A program made the translations under genes and the position numbers. 64,000 bases of DNA, taken from Arenimonas composti TR7-09 = DSM 18010 (lineage in GTDB: Bacteria; Pseudomonadota; Gammaproteobacteria; Xanthomonadales; Xanthomonadaceae). The notes beneath the pieces were generated by a model. The model searched no databases. It saw nothing but the letters and a program-made list of their open reading frames with translations, and had not been told where the DNA came from. The DNA lies in NCBI RefSeq assembly GCF_000426365.1, contig NZ_AUFF01000001.1:496001-560000 (forward strand), in the 5' to 3' direction. Positions 57,706 through 64,000 of the stretch are shown here, piece after piece (position 1 is the stretch's first letter; every line of letters begins with the position of its first letter).

Positions 57706-58482
57706 TTACTTCTCGACGAAGGCGCGCTCGAAGACGTAATGGCCGGCCGTGCCGATCCGCGGCGCCGCGACGAAACCGCGGCCGTCGAGGATCGCGCGGA
57801 AGTCGGCCAGCATCTGCGGGCTGCCGCAGATCATCGCCCGGTCATTCTCTGCGTCCAGCGCGTCGAGGCCGAGGTCGGCGGCGAGCTTGCCGGACGCCAG
57901 CAGCGTCGTCAGGCGGCCGGTGTTGCGGAAGTCCTCGCGGGTGACGGTCGGGTAGTACAGCAGTTGCCTGGCGATCGTCTCGCCGAGGTATTCGTGCCGC
58001 GGCAGTTCGTTGACGATGTAGTCGTGGTAGCAGAGGTCGGCGACCGTGCGCACGCCGTGGGTCAGGACGACCTTTTCGAAGCGCTCGTAGGTGCCCGGGT
58101 CCTTGATGATCGACAGGAAGGGCGCCAGGCCGGTGCCGGTCGACAGCAGGTACAGGTTGCGGCCCGGATGCAGGTCGCTGATCAGCAGGGTGCCCGTGGG
58201 CTTGCGGCTGACCAGCAGGTCGTCGCCCGGCTTGATGTGCTGCAGGCGCGAGGTCAGCGGCCCGTTCTGCACCTTGATGCTGAAGAACTCGAGCTCCTCC
58301 TCCCAGTTGGCCGAGGCGATCGAATAGGCGCGCATCAGCGGCCGGCCGTCGACCATCAGGCCGATCATCACGAACTGGCCGTTCTCGAAGCGCAGGCCGT
58401 CGTCGCGGGTGGTGGTGAAGCTGAAGTAGTCGTCGTTCCAGTGGCGGACGACCAGCACGCGCTCGGTGGCGAAGGCGGACAT
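57706..58482 (-). CDS. fpr: ferredoxin--NADP+ reductase
   Basis: A 258-residue FNR of the bacterial Fpr type. FAD site: RPLMRAYSIASANWEEELEF. NADP site: LLSTGTGLAPFLSIIKDPGT, with AMICGSPQMLADFR near the end and the C-terminal aromatic region HYVFERAFVEK. The length equals typical Fpr. It passes electrons between NADPH and ferredoxin or flavodoxin, often under oxidative stress. Single gene, divergent from the cold-shock gene. Confidence 0.94.
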   Translation of the reverse strand: MSAFATERVLVVRHWNDDYFSFTTTRDDGLRFENGQFVMIGLMVDGRPLMRAYSIASANWEEELEFFSIKVQNGPLTSRLQHIKPGDDLLVSRKPTGTLLISDLHPGRNLYLLSTGTGLAPFLSIIKDPGTYERFEKVVLTHGVRTVADLCYHDYIVNELPRHEYLGETIARQLLYYPTVTREDFRNTGRLTTLLASGKLAADLGLDALDAENDRAMICGSPQMLADFRAILDGRGFVAAPRIGTAGHYVFERAFVEK

Positions 58483-58654
58483 GGGGGAGGGCGGAACCGT
58501 AGGGGAGTTTTCGGGAGGCGCGGCCAGGCCGGCAAGCCCGCAATTCTAAGGCATTCGCAATTTCGCCGATATCGGGTAGGCTCAGCGGACTGCGCTCGCC
58601 GTCACACAACGGTTGATCGTGGGATACCCTCAACCGTTACAAGGATACAGAGTC

Positions 58655-58864
58655 ATGTCTGACCGTCAGACCGGCACCGTCAAGTGGTTCAACGACGCCA
58701 AGGGCTTCGGCTTCATCACCCCGGAAAGCGGCGAGGATGTGTTCGTGCATTTCCGCTCGATCATGGGCACCGGCTTCAAGTCCCTGCAGGAAGGCCAGAA
58801 GGTCTCCTTCAAGGTGGTGAAGGGCCAGAAGGGCATGCAGGCGGACGAGGTTCAGCCGCTCTGA
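58655..58864 (+). CDS. CspA-type cold shock domain protein
   Basis: A 69-residue cold-shock domain: [20 protein letters not shown] holds RNP1 (KGFGFI), and DVFVHFRSI holds RNP2. It binds single-stranded RNA and DNA. The 172-bp gap upstream contains a TAGGCT -10-like word (58575-58580), leaving a leader of about 70 bases, which is long for this genome and may act in cold regulation. A strong terminator follows. Confidence 0.95.
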   Translation: MSDRQTGTVKWFNDAKGFGFITPESGEDVFVHFRSIMGTGFKSLQEGQKVSFKVVKGQKGMQADEVQPL

Positions 58865-58889
58865 GCGCTGCCATCGTGCGCTGATGAAC

Positions 58890-58925
58890 GAGCCCCGGCC
58901 GGCGACGGCCGGGGCTCTTCTTTTG
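58890..58925 (+). terminator. intrinsic terminator after the cold-shock gene
   Basis: GAGCCCCGGCC (58890-58900) pairs with GGCCGGGGCTC (58907-58917), followed by TTCTTTTGT. It is 25 bases after the stop. Confidence 0.92.
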
Positions 58926-59067
58926 TGCGGAACGGACGCGGGCGCGTTCACGCCGGGTCGATCCCGGATGCCGGAGCCTGTTTGCGCGGGCCAGCCCGCT
59001 CGCCTAGCCTATGCGCCCTTTTCGCCCCCCGGGTTCTCCGGATCGGGCCTTCCCCAGAGGTATTGCC

Positions 59068-59550
59068 ATGCAGATCGCCGAGCGCACCGTCGCGTCCTTC
59101 CACTACACCCTGACCGACGACGACGGCAAGGTGATCGACTCCTCGGCGGGCAACGAGCCGCTGGCCTACCTGCACGGCGTCGGCAGCATCGTTCCGGGCC
59201 TGGAGAAGGCGCTCGAGGGACGCGGCGTCGGCGACCGCTTCGACGTCACGGTGTCCCCCGAAGAAGGCTACGGCACCCCGAACGACATGCTGATCCAGGA
59301 AGTGCCGCGCGAGGCCTTCCAGGGCATCGACGAGATCGAGCCCGGCATGGCCTTCCAGGCGCAGACGCCGCAGGGCGCGATCTCGGTGACCGTGACCAAG
59401 GTCGAGAACGGCATCGTCACCGTCGACGGCAACCATCCGCTCGCCGGCAAGAACCTGCACTTCGCGATCGAAGTCGTCGAAGTCCGCGAGGCCAGCGTCG
59501 AGGAATGCCTGCACGGCCACGTGCACGGCGCCGGCGGCCACCACCACTGA
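59068..59550 (+). CDS. SlyD-like FKBP-type peptidyl-prolyl isomerase
   Basis: A 160-residue SlyD-type protein: FHYTLTDDDGKVIDSSAGNE, then PLAYLHGVGSIVPGLEKALE, the insert-in-flap domain (GYGTPNDMLIQEVPREAF), and a short His-rich C-terminus (CLHGHVHGAGGHHH) able to bind Ni or Zn. In E. coli SlyD the metal tail is longer. It acts as foldase and in nickel delivery. Its TGA overlaps the ATG of the next gene by one base. Confidence 0.92.
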   Translation: MQIAERTVASFHYTLTDDDGKVIDSSAGNEPLAYLHGVGSIVPGLEKALEGRGVGDRFDVTVSPEEGYGTPNDMLIQEVPREAFQGIDEIEPGMAFQAQTPQGAISVTVTKVENGIVTVDGNHPLAGKNLHFAIEVVEVREASVEECLHGHVHGAGGHHH

Positions 59551-59987
59551 TGGCCACCGCGGGGCGCGCGCTGCAGACCGACGCCGAGCTGCGCGAGCTG
59601 CTCGCGCGCACCCAACGTATCGCCGTGCTGGGTATCAAGACCGAGTCCCAGCGCGGCCAGCCGGCGATCGAGGTGCCGCGTTACCTCGAGCGCGCCGGCT
59701 TCGACGTGGTTCCGGTGCCGGTGTACTACCCGGAAGTCGAGACGATCCTCGCCCGGCCGGTGTTCCGCCGGCTGGTGGACGTGCCCGGCGACATCGACCT
59801 GGTGGACGTGTTCCGCCGGTCGAAGGACCTGATGCCGCATCTGGACGACCTGCTGGCCAAACAGCCGAAGGCCGTCTGGCTGCAGTCCGGCATCCGCGAC
59901 GACGCCTTCGCGGCGCGCCTGATGGAAGCCGGCATCGACGTCGTCCAGGACCGTTGCCTGATGGTCGAGCACCGGCGCCTCGCCTGA
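59550..59987 (+). CDS. CoA-binding domain protein (YccU-like)
   Basis: A 145-residue Rossmann-type protein: RIAVLGIKTESQRGQPAIEV, then VPVYYPEVETILARPVFRRL, DIDLVDVFRRSKDLMPHLDD and VWLQSGIRDDAFAARLMEAG. This is the CoA-binding fold found in YccU and in succinyl-CoA synthetase alpha. Function unknown. Start overlaps the SlyD-like stop (TGATG at 59548-59552), so translation is coupled. Confidence 0.9.
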   Translation: MATAGRALQTDAELRELLARTQRIAVLGIKTESQRGQPAIEVPRYLERAGFDVVPVPVYYPEVETILARPVFRRLVDVPGDIDLVDVFRRSKDLMPHLDDLLAKQPKAVWLQSGIRDDAFAARLMEAGIDVVQDRCLMVEHRRLA

Positions 59988-60082
59988 CCGAAGTCACCGT
60001 GCGCATCGGCACGGGCGAACTAGTGTCGAGTTACGGATAGTCCCTGAAGGCGGCCGGTCCCGGGCCGCGAAAGGGCAATCCC

Positions 60083-60964
60083 ATGCAATGCCAACTCGAC
60101 GTCGACGGCGTCGACTACACCTACCGTGGCGGCCACGAGGCGCTGGCCGGCATCGACCTGCACCTGGGCCCCGGCATCGTCGGCCTGCTCGGCCCGAACG
60201 GCGCCGGCAAGTCGACCCTGATGCGCATCCTCGCGACGCTGGCGAAGCCCGCCACCGGCAGCGTGCGCTGGAACGGCACCGACATCGTCCGCGCGCCGGA
60301 CGTACTGCGTGCCGCGCTCGGTTACCTGCCGCAGGACTTCGGCGTCTACCAGGCGCTGAGCGCGCGCGAGTTCCTCGCCTACCTGGCAGCGGTGAAGGGC
60401 ATGTCCGCGCAGCGCGCCCGCGAGCGCATCGAGGTCTGCCTCGCCGAGGTCGGCCTCGCCGACGCCGCCGACCGCCGCCTCGGCGGCTTCTCCGGCGGCA
60501 TGCGCCAGCGCGTCGGCATCGCCCAGGCCCTGCTCGACGATCCGCGGCTGCTGATCGTCGATGAGCCCACCGTCGGACTCGACCCGGAAGAGCGCCTGCG
60601 CTTCCGCCACCTGATCACCGCGCTCGCCGGTGAGCGGCTGGTGATCCTGTCGACGCACATCGTCTCCGACATCGAGGCCAGCGCCACGTCGCTGGCCGTG
60701 CTGGCACGCGGGCGACTGCGTTTCCAAGGCGATCCCGAGGCCCTGATCGCCCAGGCCCAGGGCCATGCCTGGGACTGGACGGTGCCGGCGTCGGCGCTCG
60801 CCGAGGCGCGCGCGCGGCATGCGGTGACCAGTTCGCTGCGTCGTCCCGACGGCATCCGCCTGCGCGTGGTCGCGGCGGCTGCGCCCTCGGCCGATGCGGT
60901 CGCGGTGACGCCGAGCCTCGAGGACGCCTATCTGTGGCTGCTGGAATCGCAGGGCGCGCGCTGA
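60083..60964 (+). CDS. ABC transporter ATP-binding protein
   Basis: A 293-residue ATPase: Walker A GPNGAGKST (about residues 38-46), Q-loop LGYLPQDFG, signature FSGGMRQRVGIAQALL, Walker B LLIVDEPTVGLD and H-loop LSTHIVSD. The form (one ATPase, ABC-2-type partner, no binding protein) is that of an exporter. The C-terminal 80 residues are a regulatory extension. It is the first gene of a two-gene operon; its TGA overlaps the ATG of the permease. Confidence 0.92.
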   Translation: MQCQLDVDGVDYTYRGGHEALAGIDLHLGPGIVGLLGPNGAGKSTLMRILATLAKPATGSVRWNGTDIVRAPDVLRAALGYLPQDFGVYQALSAREFLAYLAAVKGMSAQRARERIEVCLAEVGLADAADRRLGGFSGGMRQRVGIAQALLDDPRLLIVDEPTVGLDPEERLRFRHLITALAGERLVILSTHIVSDIEASATSLAVLARGRLRFQGDPEALIAQAQGHAWDWTVPASALAEARARHAVTSSLRRPDGIRLRVVAAAAPSADAVAVTPSLEDAYLWLLESQGAR

Positions 60965-62511
60965 TGGAAGCCGCCCGCCGCTTCTACGCGATCGTGCTCG
61001 CCGACTTCCGCGAGCGTTGCCGGCGTACCGGTTTCCTGGTCGTGCTGGCCGCAGTCGCGATCGCGACCTGGTGGTGCTTCCCGCCGGCGGACGCCGGCTA
61101 CGTCACCGTCGCGGTTGGCGACGCGCGCGGCGCCTATTCGCCGGCCTGGATCGGCATGGTGCTGGCGCTGGTCCACGCGGTGATCCTCGGCCTGGCCGGC
61201 TTCTACATCGTGCGCGGCACGATCACCCGCGACTTCGAGACGCGCGTCTGGCAGCTGCTCGTCGCCACGCCGATGACCCGCTTCGGCTGGCTGCTGGCGA
61301 AGTGGACGAGCCATCTGGCGCTGCTTTCGCTGCTGGTGGGCGTGGGCCTGCTGGTCGGGCTCGCCGCGCAGTTCCATCGCGGCGAATCCACCGCGATCGC
61401 GCCCTGGCAGCTGCTGCAGCCGGCGCTGGTGCTGACCCTGCCGGCGATGGCGCTGACGGCCTTCTTCGCGGTGCTGTTCGATGTCGTGCCGTGGCTGCGC
61501 CGCAGCGGCGGCAATGTCCTCTACTTCTTCCTGTGGGTGTTCGTGTTCGTCTCGCCGGCCGACATGGCGGCCGACGCGGCGACGCAGGCGGCGAGTGCGT
61601 ACAGCGAACCCGGCGGCATGTCGCTGGCGATGCGCGACATCCGGGCCGACCTGCAGGCGCGCGGGCTGCCGGCGGACGGCGGTTTCAGCATCGGTGTCAG
61701 CATCGTCGAAGGGGGCGTCACGACCTTCGCCTGGGACCGCTGGTCGCCGCGCGCGGCCGACGTCGGCGGGCGCCTGCTCTGGGTCGGCGTTTCGCTGCTC
61801 GGGCTGCTCGCGCTGGCGCCGCTGCTCGACCGTGCGGCCGCCCGCAGCGAGGTACGCCAAACTGGCCAGCGCGCCGTGCCGGGCCTGCGCCTGGCCTGGC
61901 TGGACCTGCTGCTGGCGCCGCTCGACCGCTTCGGCTTCGGCCGGCTGCTCGCGGCGGAAATCCGCCTCGTCCTGCGCCAGCGCCGCGTCAGCTGGTGGCT
62001 GGCCCTGCTCGTGCTGCTGGCGGTGCAGGCCTTCGCGCCGGCCAAGGGCATGGCGATCGCGGTGATCGGCGCCTGGCTGGCCTGCATCGACGTGTTCGCC
62101 CGCGCCGCATTGCGCGAACGCGAAACGGGCACCGCGGCGATGGTGTTCAGCGCGCCCGGCGCCGGCTGGCGTCTGCTCGGCGTTCGCCTGGCGGCCTCGG
62201 TGCTGCTGGCGCTGGGGGTGGTGCTGCCGGCGCTGGTGCGGGCCGGCATGAGCGGGTCCGGGACGCTGGCGGCGCTGGTCGCGACCGCAGTGGCGATCGC
62301 GGTCGTCGGCCTGGCGCTGGCGGCCGCCTGCCGCAATCCGCGCCCGTTCGAGCTGCTGCTGGTGTTCGTCGCCTACATCGGCGTGCAGGGCGATCCGCTG
62401 TTGAACCCGTTCGCCGATCCGCCGGCGACCCTGGCGCGGCAGGGCGTGGTGATCGCCGTCGCCGTCGCGCTGCTGCTGGGCGCGTGGGCGGTGTCGATTC
62501 GCCGGCATTGA
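60964..62511 (+). CDS. ABC-2-type membrane permease
   Basis: A 515-residue membrane protein with about 10-12 hydrophobic helices in two halves (residues 15-280 and 320-515). It has a soluble periplasmic loop near 205-260 and a cytosolic link rich in Arg (RSEVRQTGQRAVPG). The second half again starts with a cytosolic helix (LLAAEIRLVLRQRRVSWWLA) as in a duplicated ABC-2 permease. It pairs with the ATPase upstream (1-base overlap). Substrate unknown. Confidence 0.85.
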   Translation: MEAARRFYAIVLADFRERCRRTGFLVVLAAVAIATWWCFPPADAGYVTVAVGDARGAYSPAWIGMVLALVHAVILGLAGFYIVRGTITRDFETRVWQLLVATPMTRFGWLLAKWTSHLALLSLLVGVGLLVGLAAQFHRGESTAIAPWQLLQPALVLTLPAMALTAFFAVLFDVVPWLRRSGGNVLYFFLWVFVFVSPADMAADAATQAASAYSEPGGMSLAMRDIRADLQARGLPADGGFSIGVSIVEGGVTTFAWDRWSPRAADVGGRLLWVGVSLLGLLALAPLLDRAAARSEVRQTGQRAVPGLRLAWLDLLLAPLDRFGFGRLLAAEIRLVLRQRRVSWWLALLVLLAVQAFAPAKGMAIAVIGAWLACIDVFARAALRERETGTAAMVFSAPGAGWRLLGVRLAASVLLALGVVLPALVRAGMSGSGTLAALVATAVAIAVVGLALAAACRNPRPFELLLVFVAYIGVQGDPLLNPFADPPATLARQGVVIAVAVALLLGAWAVSIRRH

Positions 62512-62533
62512 GCCCGCGGCCACCCCGCGTGGC

Positions 62534-62539
62534 TACAAT
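62534..62539 (+). promoter_or_regulatory. -10 element TACAAT
   Basis: GGCTACAAT is an extended -10-like element in the gap after the permease gene, 29 bases before the TTG start at 62569. No strong -35 is present at 16-18 bases. Confidence 0.45.
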
Positions 62540-62568
62540 GCAGCGCCCCGGCCGCCCGACCATCGCCC

Positions 62569-62958
62569 TTGAACCCACTGCCCGACGATATCCAGTTCCA
62601 GGTCGAAGACCGCGGCGACTACCTCTACGTCGCCGTCAGCGGCCCCCGTGACAGCAACGAGATCACGGTCGCGTACTGGCAGCGGATCATCGAGGAATGC
62701 CAGCGCCGCGGCACCCGCCGGCTGATGGTCTACGAGAATCTCGGCGATCACGAGGGCGAGCGCGACCTGCAGGCCCTGGTCGAGTGGCTGATCGAGGAAG
62801 GCCTCGGCGAGCTGCAGGTGGCCTTCGTCGTCGCCCGCATCGAGCTGCTGGCGCACATGGAGTTCGGCGAGATCCTGGCGATGGAGCGCGGCGCCCACGG
62901 GCGCGTGTTCGCCGACCGTGCGCTGGCGGAACGCTGGCTGCGGCACGGCAGCGCCTGA
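62569..62958 (+). CDS. SpoIIAA/STAS-like protein of unknown role
   Basis: A 129-residue cytosolic protein: IQFQVEDRGDYLYVAVSGPR, then YWQRIIEECQRRGTRRLMVY and FVVARIELLAHMEFGEILAM. The strand-helix order resembles the SpoIIAA-like (STAS/SEC14) fold. The only suitable start is TTG at 62569; it has no clear ribosome site, so the exact start is uncertain. It is a single gene between the ABC exporter and uup. Confidence 0.7.
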   Translation: MNPLPDDIQFQVEDRGDYLYVAVSGPRDSNEITVAYWQRIIEECQRRGTRRLMVYENLGDHEGERDLQALVEWLIEEGLGELQVAFVVARIELLAHMEFGEILAMERGAHGRVFADRALAERWLRHGSA

Positions 62959-62989
62959 ACCCGGCCGCCGGCGAGGGCGCCGGCGCCGG

Positions 62990-62995
62990 TAGAAT
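62990..62995 (+). promoter_or_regulatory. -10-like TAGAAT, 6 bases before the uup ATG
   Basis: GGTAGAAT followed by GCGCGC and ATG (63002). The distance puts the predicted transcription start at the start codon. No Shine-Dalgarno is present. Confidence 0.45.
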
Positions 62996-63001
62996 GCGCG
63001 C

Positions 63002-64000
63002 ATGTCCCTGATCACCCTTCAGGCCGTCGACTTCAGCGTCGGCGGTCCGCTCCTGCTCGACGGCGTCGACCTCACGGTCGAGCGTGGCGAGCGCCTGTGC
63101 ATCGTCGGCCGCAACGGCGCCGGCAAGTCGACGCTACTGCGGCTGATCGCCGGCGGACTGCAGCCGGACGATGGCTTGATCCGCCGCGAGGGCCGCGTCG
63201 CCGGTCTCGCACAGGAGGTGCCGCGCGATCTCGCCGGAAGTGTCTTCGATGTCGTCGCCGCGGGTCTTGGCGCGCTCGGCGCCGACATCGCCCGCTATCA
63301 CCATCTGGTCCACGCCGGGGACGCGATCGACATGGACGCGCTGGCCACGGTGCAGGCGCGCATCGAGGCGGGCGGCGGCTGGCAGATCGAGCAGCGGGTC
63401 GAACAGGTCGTGGCCCGCCTCGACCTGCCGGCCGACGCGGAGTTCGGGGCGCTGTCGGGCGGCATGAAGCGGCGGGTCCTGCTGGCGCAGGCGCTGGTCG
63501 CCGAACCCGACGTGCTGCTGCTCGACGAACCGACGAACCACCTGGACATCGCGTCGATCGCCTGGCTCGAGGGTTTCCTGAAGGAGTTCGCCGGCAGCGT
63601 CGTCTTCGTGACCCACGACCGCGCCTTCCTGCGCGCGCTGGCGACCCGCATCGTCGAGATCGATCGCGGCCAGGTGACGAGCTGGCCCGGCGACTACGAC
63701 AACTTCCTGCGCCGCCGCGAGGAGCGGCTGCACGCCGAGGCGCAGGCGAACGCGCATTTCGACCGCAAGCTGGCGCAGGAAGAGGTCTGGATCCGCCAGG
63801 GCATCAAGGCCCGCCGCACCCGCAACGAGGGTAGGGTGACGGCGCTGAAGGCGATGCGCCGCGAGCGTGCCGCCCGCCGCGAGCAGACCGGCGACGTGCG
63901 GATGGCGGCCGCCAACGCCGAGAAGTCGGGGCGCAAGGTGTTCGATGCGCGCGACGTGGGTTTCGCCTACGGCGACCGGGTGCTGGTGCGCGCCTTCTCG
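63002..64000 (+). CDS. uup: ABC-F family ATPase Uup (5' part)
   Basis: The first 333 codons of an ABC-F protein; the gene runs off the window. The first ATPase domain has GRNGAGKST (Walker A), LSGGMKRRVLLAQAL (signature), LLLDEPTNHLDI (Walker B) and FVTHDRAFL. The interdomain linker with EVWIRQGIKARRTRNEGRV, typical of Uup, follows, and the second domain begins at KVFDARDVGFAYGDR. ABC-F proteins act on the ribosome or, for Uup, also on branched DNA. No membrane part is expected. Confidence 0.92.
   Translation, partial: MSLITLQAVDFSVGGPLLLDGVDLTVERGERLCIVGRNGAGKSTLLRLIAGGLQPDDGLIRREGRVAGLAQEVPRDLAGSVFDVVAAGLGALGADIARYHHLVHAGDAIDMDALATVQARIEAGGGWQIEQRVEQVVARLDLPADAEFGALSGGMKRRVLLAQALVAEPDVLLLDEPTNHLDIASIAWLEGFLKEFAGSVVFVTHDRAFLRALATRIVEIDRGQVTSWPGDYDNFLRRREERLHAEAQANAHFDRKLAQEEVWIRQGIKARRTRNEGRVTALKAMRRERAARREQTGDVRMAAANAEKSGRKVFDARDVGFAYGDRVLVRAFS

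Noticed and set aside
1-64000. tRNA, rRNA, prophage, IS element or defence system
   Set aside because: I found no tRNA-like T-loop context, rRNA core words, transposase, integrase, restriction, toxin-antitoxin or CRISPR genes. The mobile-like content is limited to short palindromic repeats.

Overview
The window is 64 kb of chromosomal DNA from a high-GC Gammaproteobacterium, most likely a member of the Lysobacterales (Xanthomonadales). Three things point there: the gene families (lipoprotein M3 dipeptidyl carboxypeptidase, MASE2 diguanylate cyclases, secreted S9 peptidase, LigD with a small basic neighbour), the many paired GTAGGAGCGGCTTCAGCCGC repeats typical of that group, and extended -10 elements of the form gcTAGGCT. 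Genus cannot be read from the window. I see no rRNA, tRNA, CRISPR array, prophage, IS element or plasmid gene; this is ordinary core and shell chromosome with dense intergenic repeats.

Layout. 0-16 kb: histidine phosphatase, coiled-coil/HTH regulator, DUF4142 lipoprotein, a striking Asn/Gln-rich 101-residue protein, M14 carboxypeptidase, DUF1615 (YaiW-like) and PA2928-like lipoproteins, a Tat-exported NAD-dependent epimerase-like protein, a membrane diguanylate cyclase, YihY, a shortened VOC protein, a hydrolase and a hybrid histidine kinase. 16-32 kb: YbiI-like zinc-finger protein, DUF6445 protein, M49 peptidase, MASE2 cyclase, LigD and its small neighbour, an acidic unknown, the YbdK/GATase/ThpR operon, a SRAP protein coupled to a second MASE2 cyclase, and a response regulator with a degenerate GGDEF domain plus a helical-repeat partner. 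32-48 kb: PhzF, S9 peptidase, DUF808, a small operon ending in a glycerophosphodiesterase, POT and OPT peptide transporters, a GbsR/MarR regulator with a divergent NAD(P)-binding gene, acyltransferase, YpfJ-like peptidase. 48-64 kb: MltB-type transglycosylase, DbpA, RluF, tandem FKBP, YhiN-like flavoprotein, Nudix, DUF2383, Dcp, glutathione peroxidase, Fpr, CspA-like, SlyD-like, CoA-binding protein, a two-gene ABC exporter and the start of Uup.

How genes fit together. Peptide handling is over-represented (M14, M49, S9 and M3 peptidases, POT and OPT transporters), which suggests growth on proteinaceous matter. A cyclic-di-GMP theme runs through the first half: three GGDEF proteins with intact active-site signatures all lack the inhibitory RxxD site, while a fourth protein has lost the active-site signature but keeps RxxD and so looks like a receptor.

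The most unusual structure is not a gene. At least five intergenic sites carry long composite hairpins (about 80-130 bp), built from short tandem words that differ from site to site and sit against or over the stop codon of the upstream gene; a lone arm and an arm-like stretch inside ligD also occur. A second, better-known class (REP-like pairs) also supplies stop codons, shows a compensatory stem change between subtypes, and in one case is read through in frame to form the C-terminal tail of the hybrid kinase.
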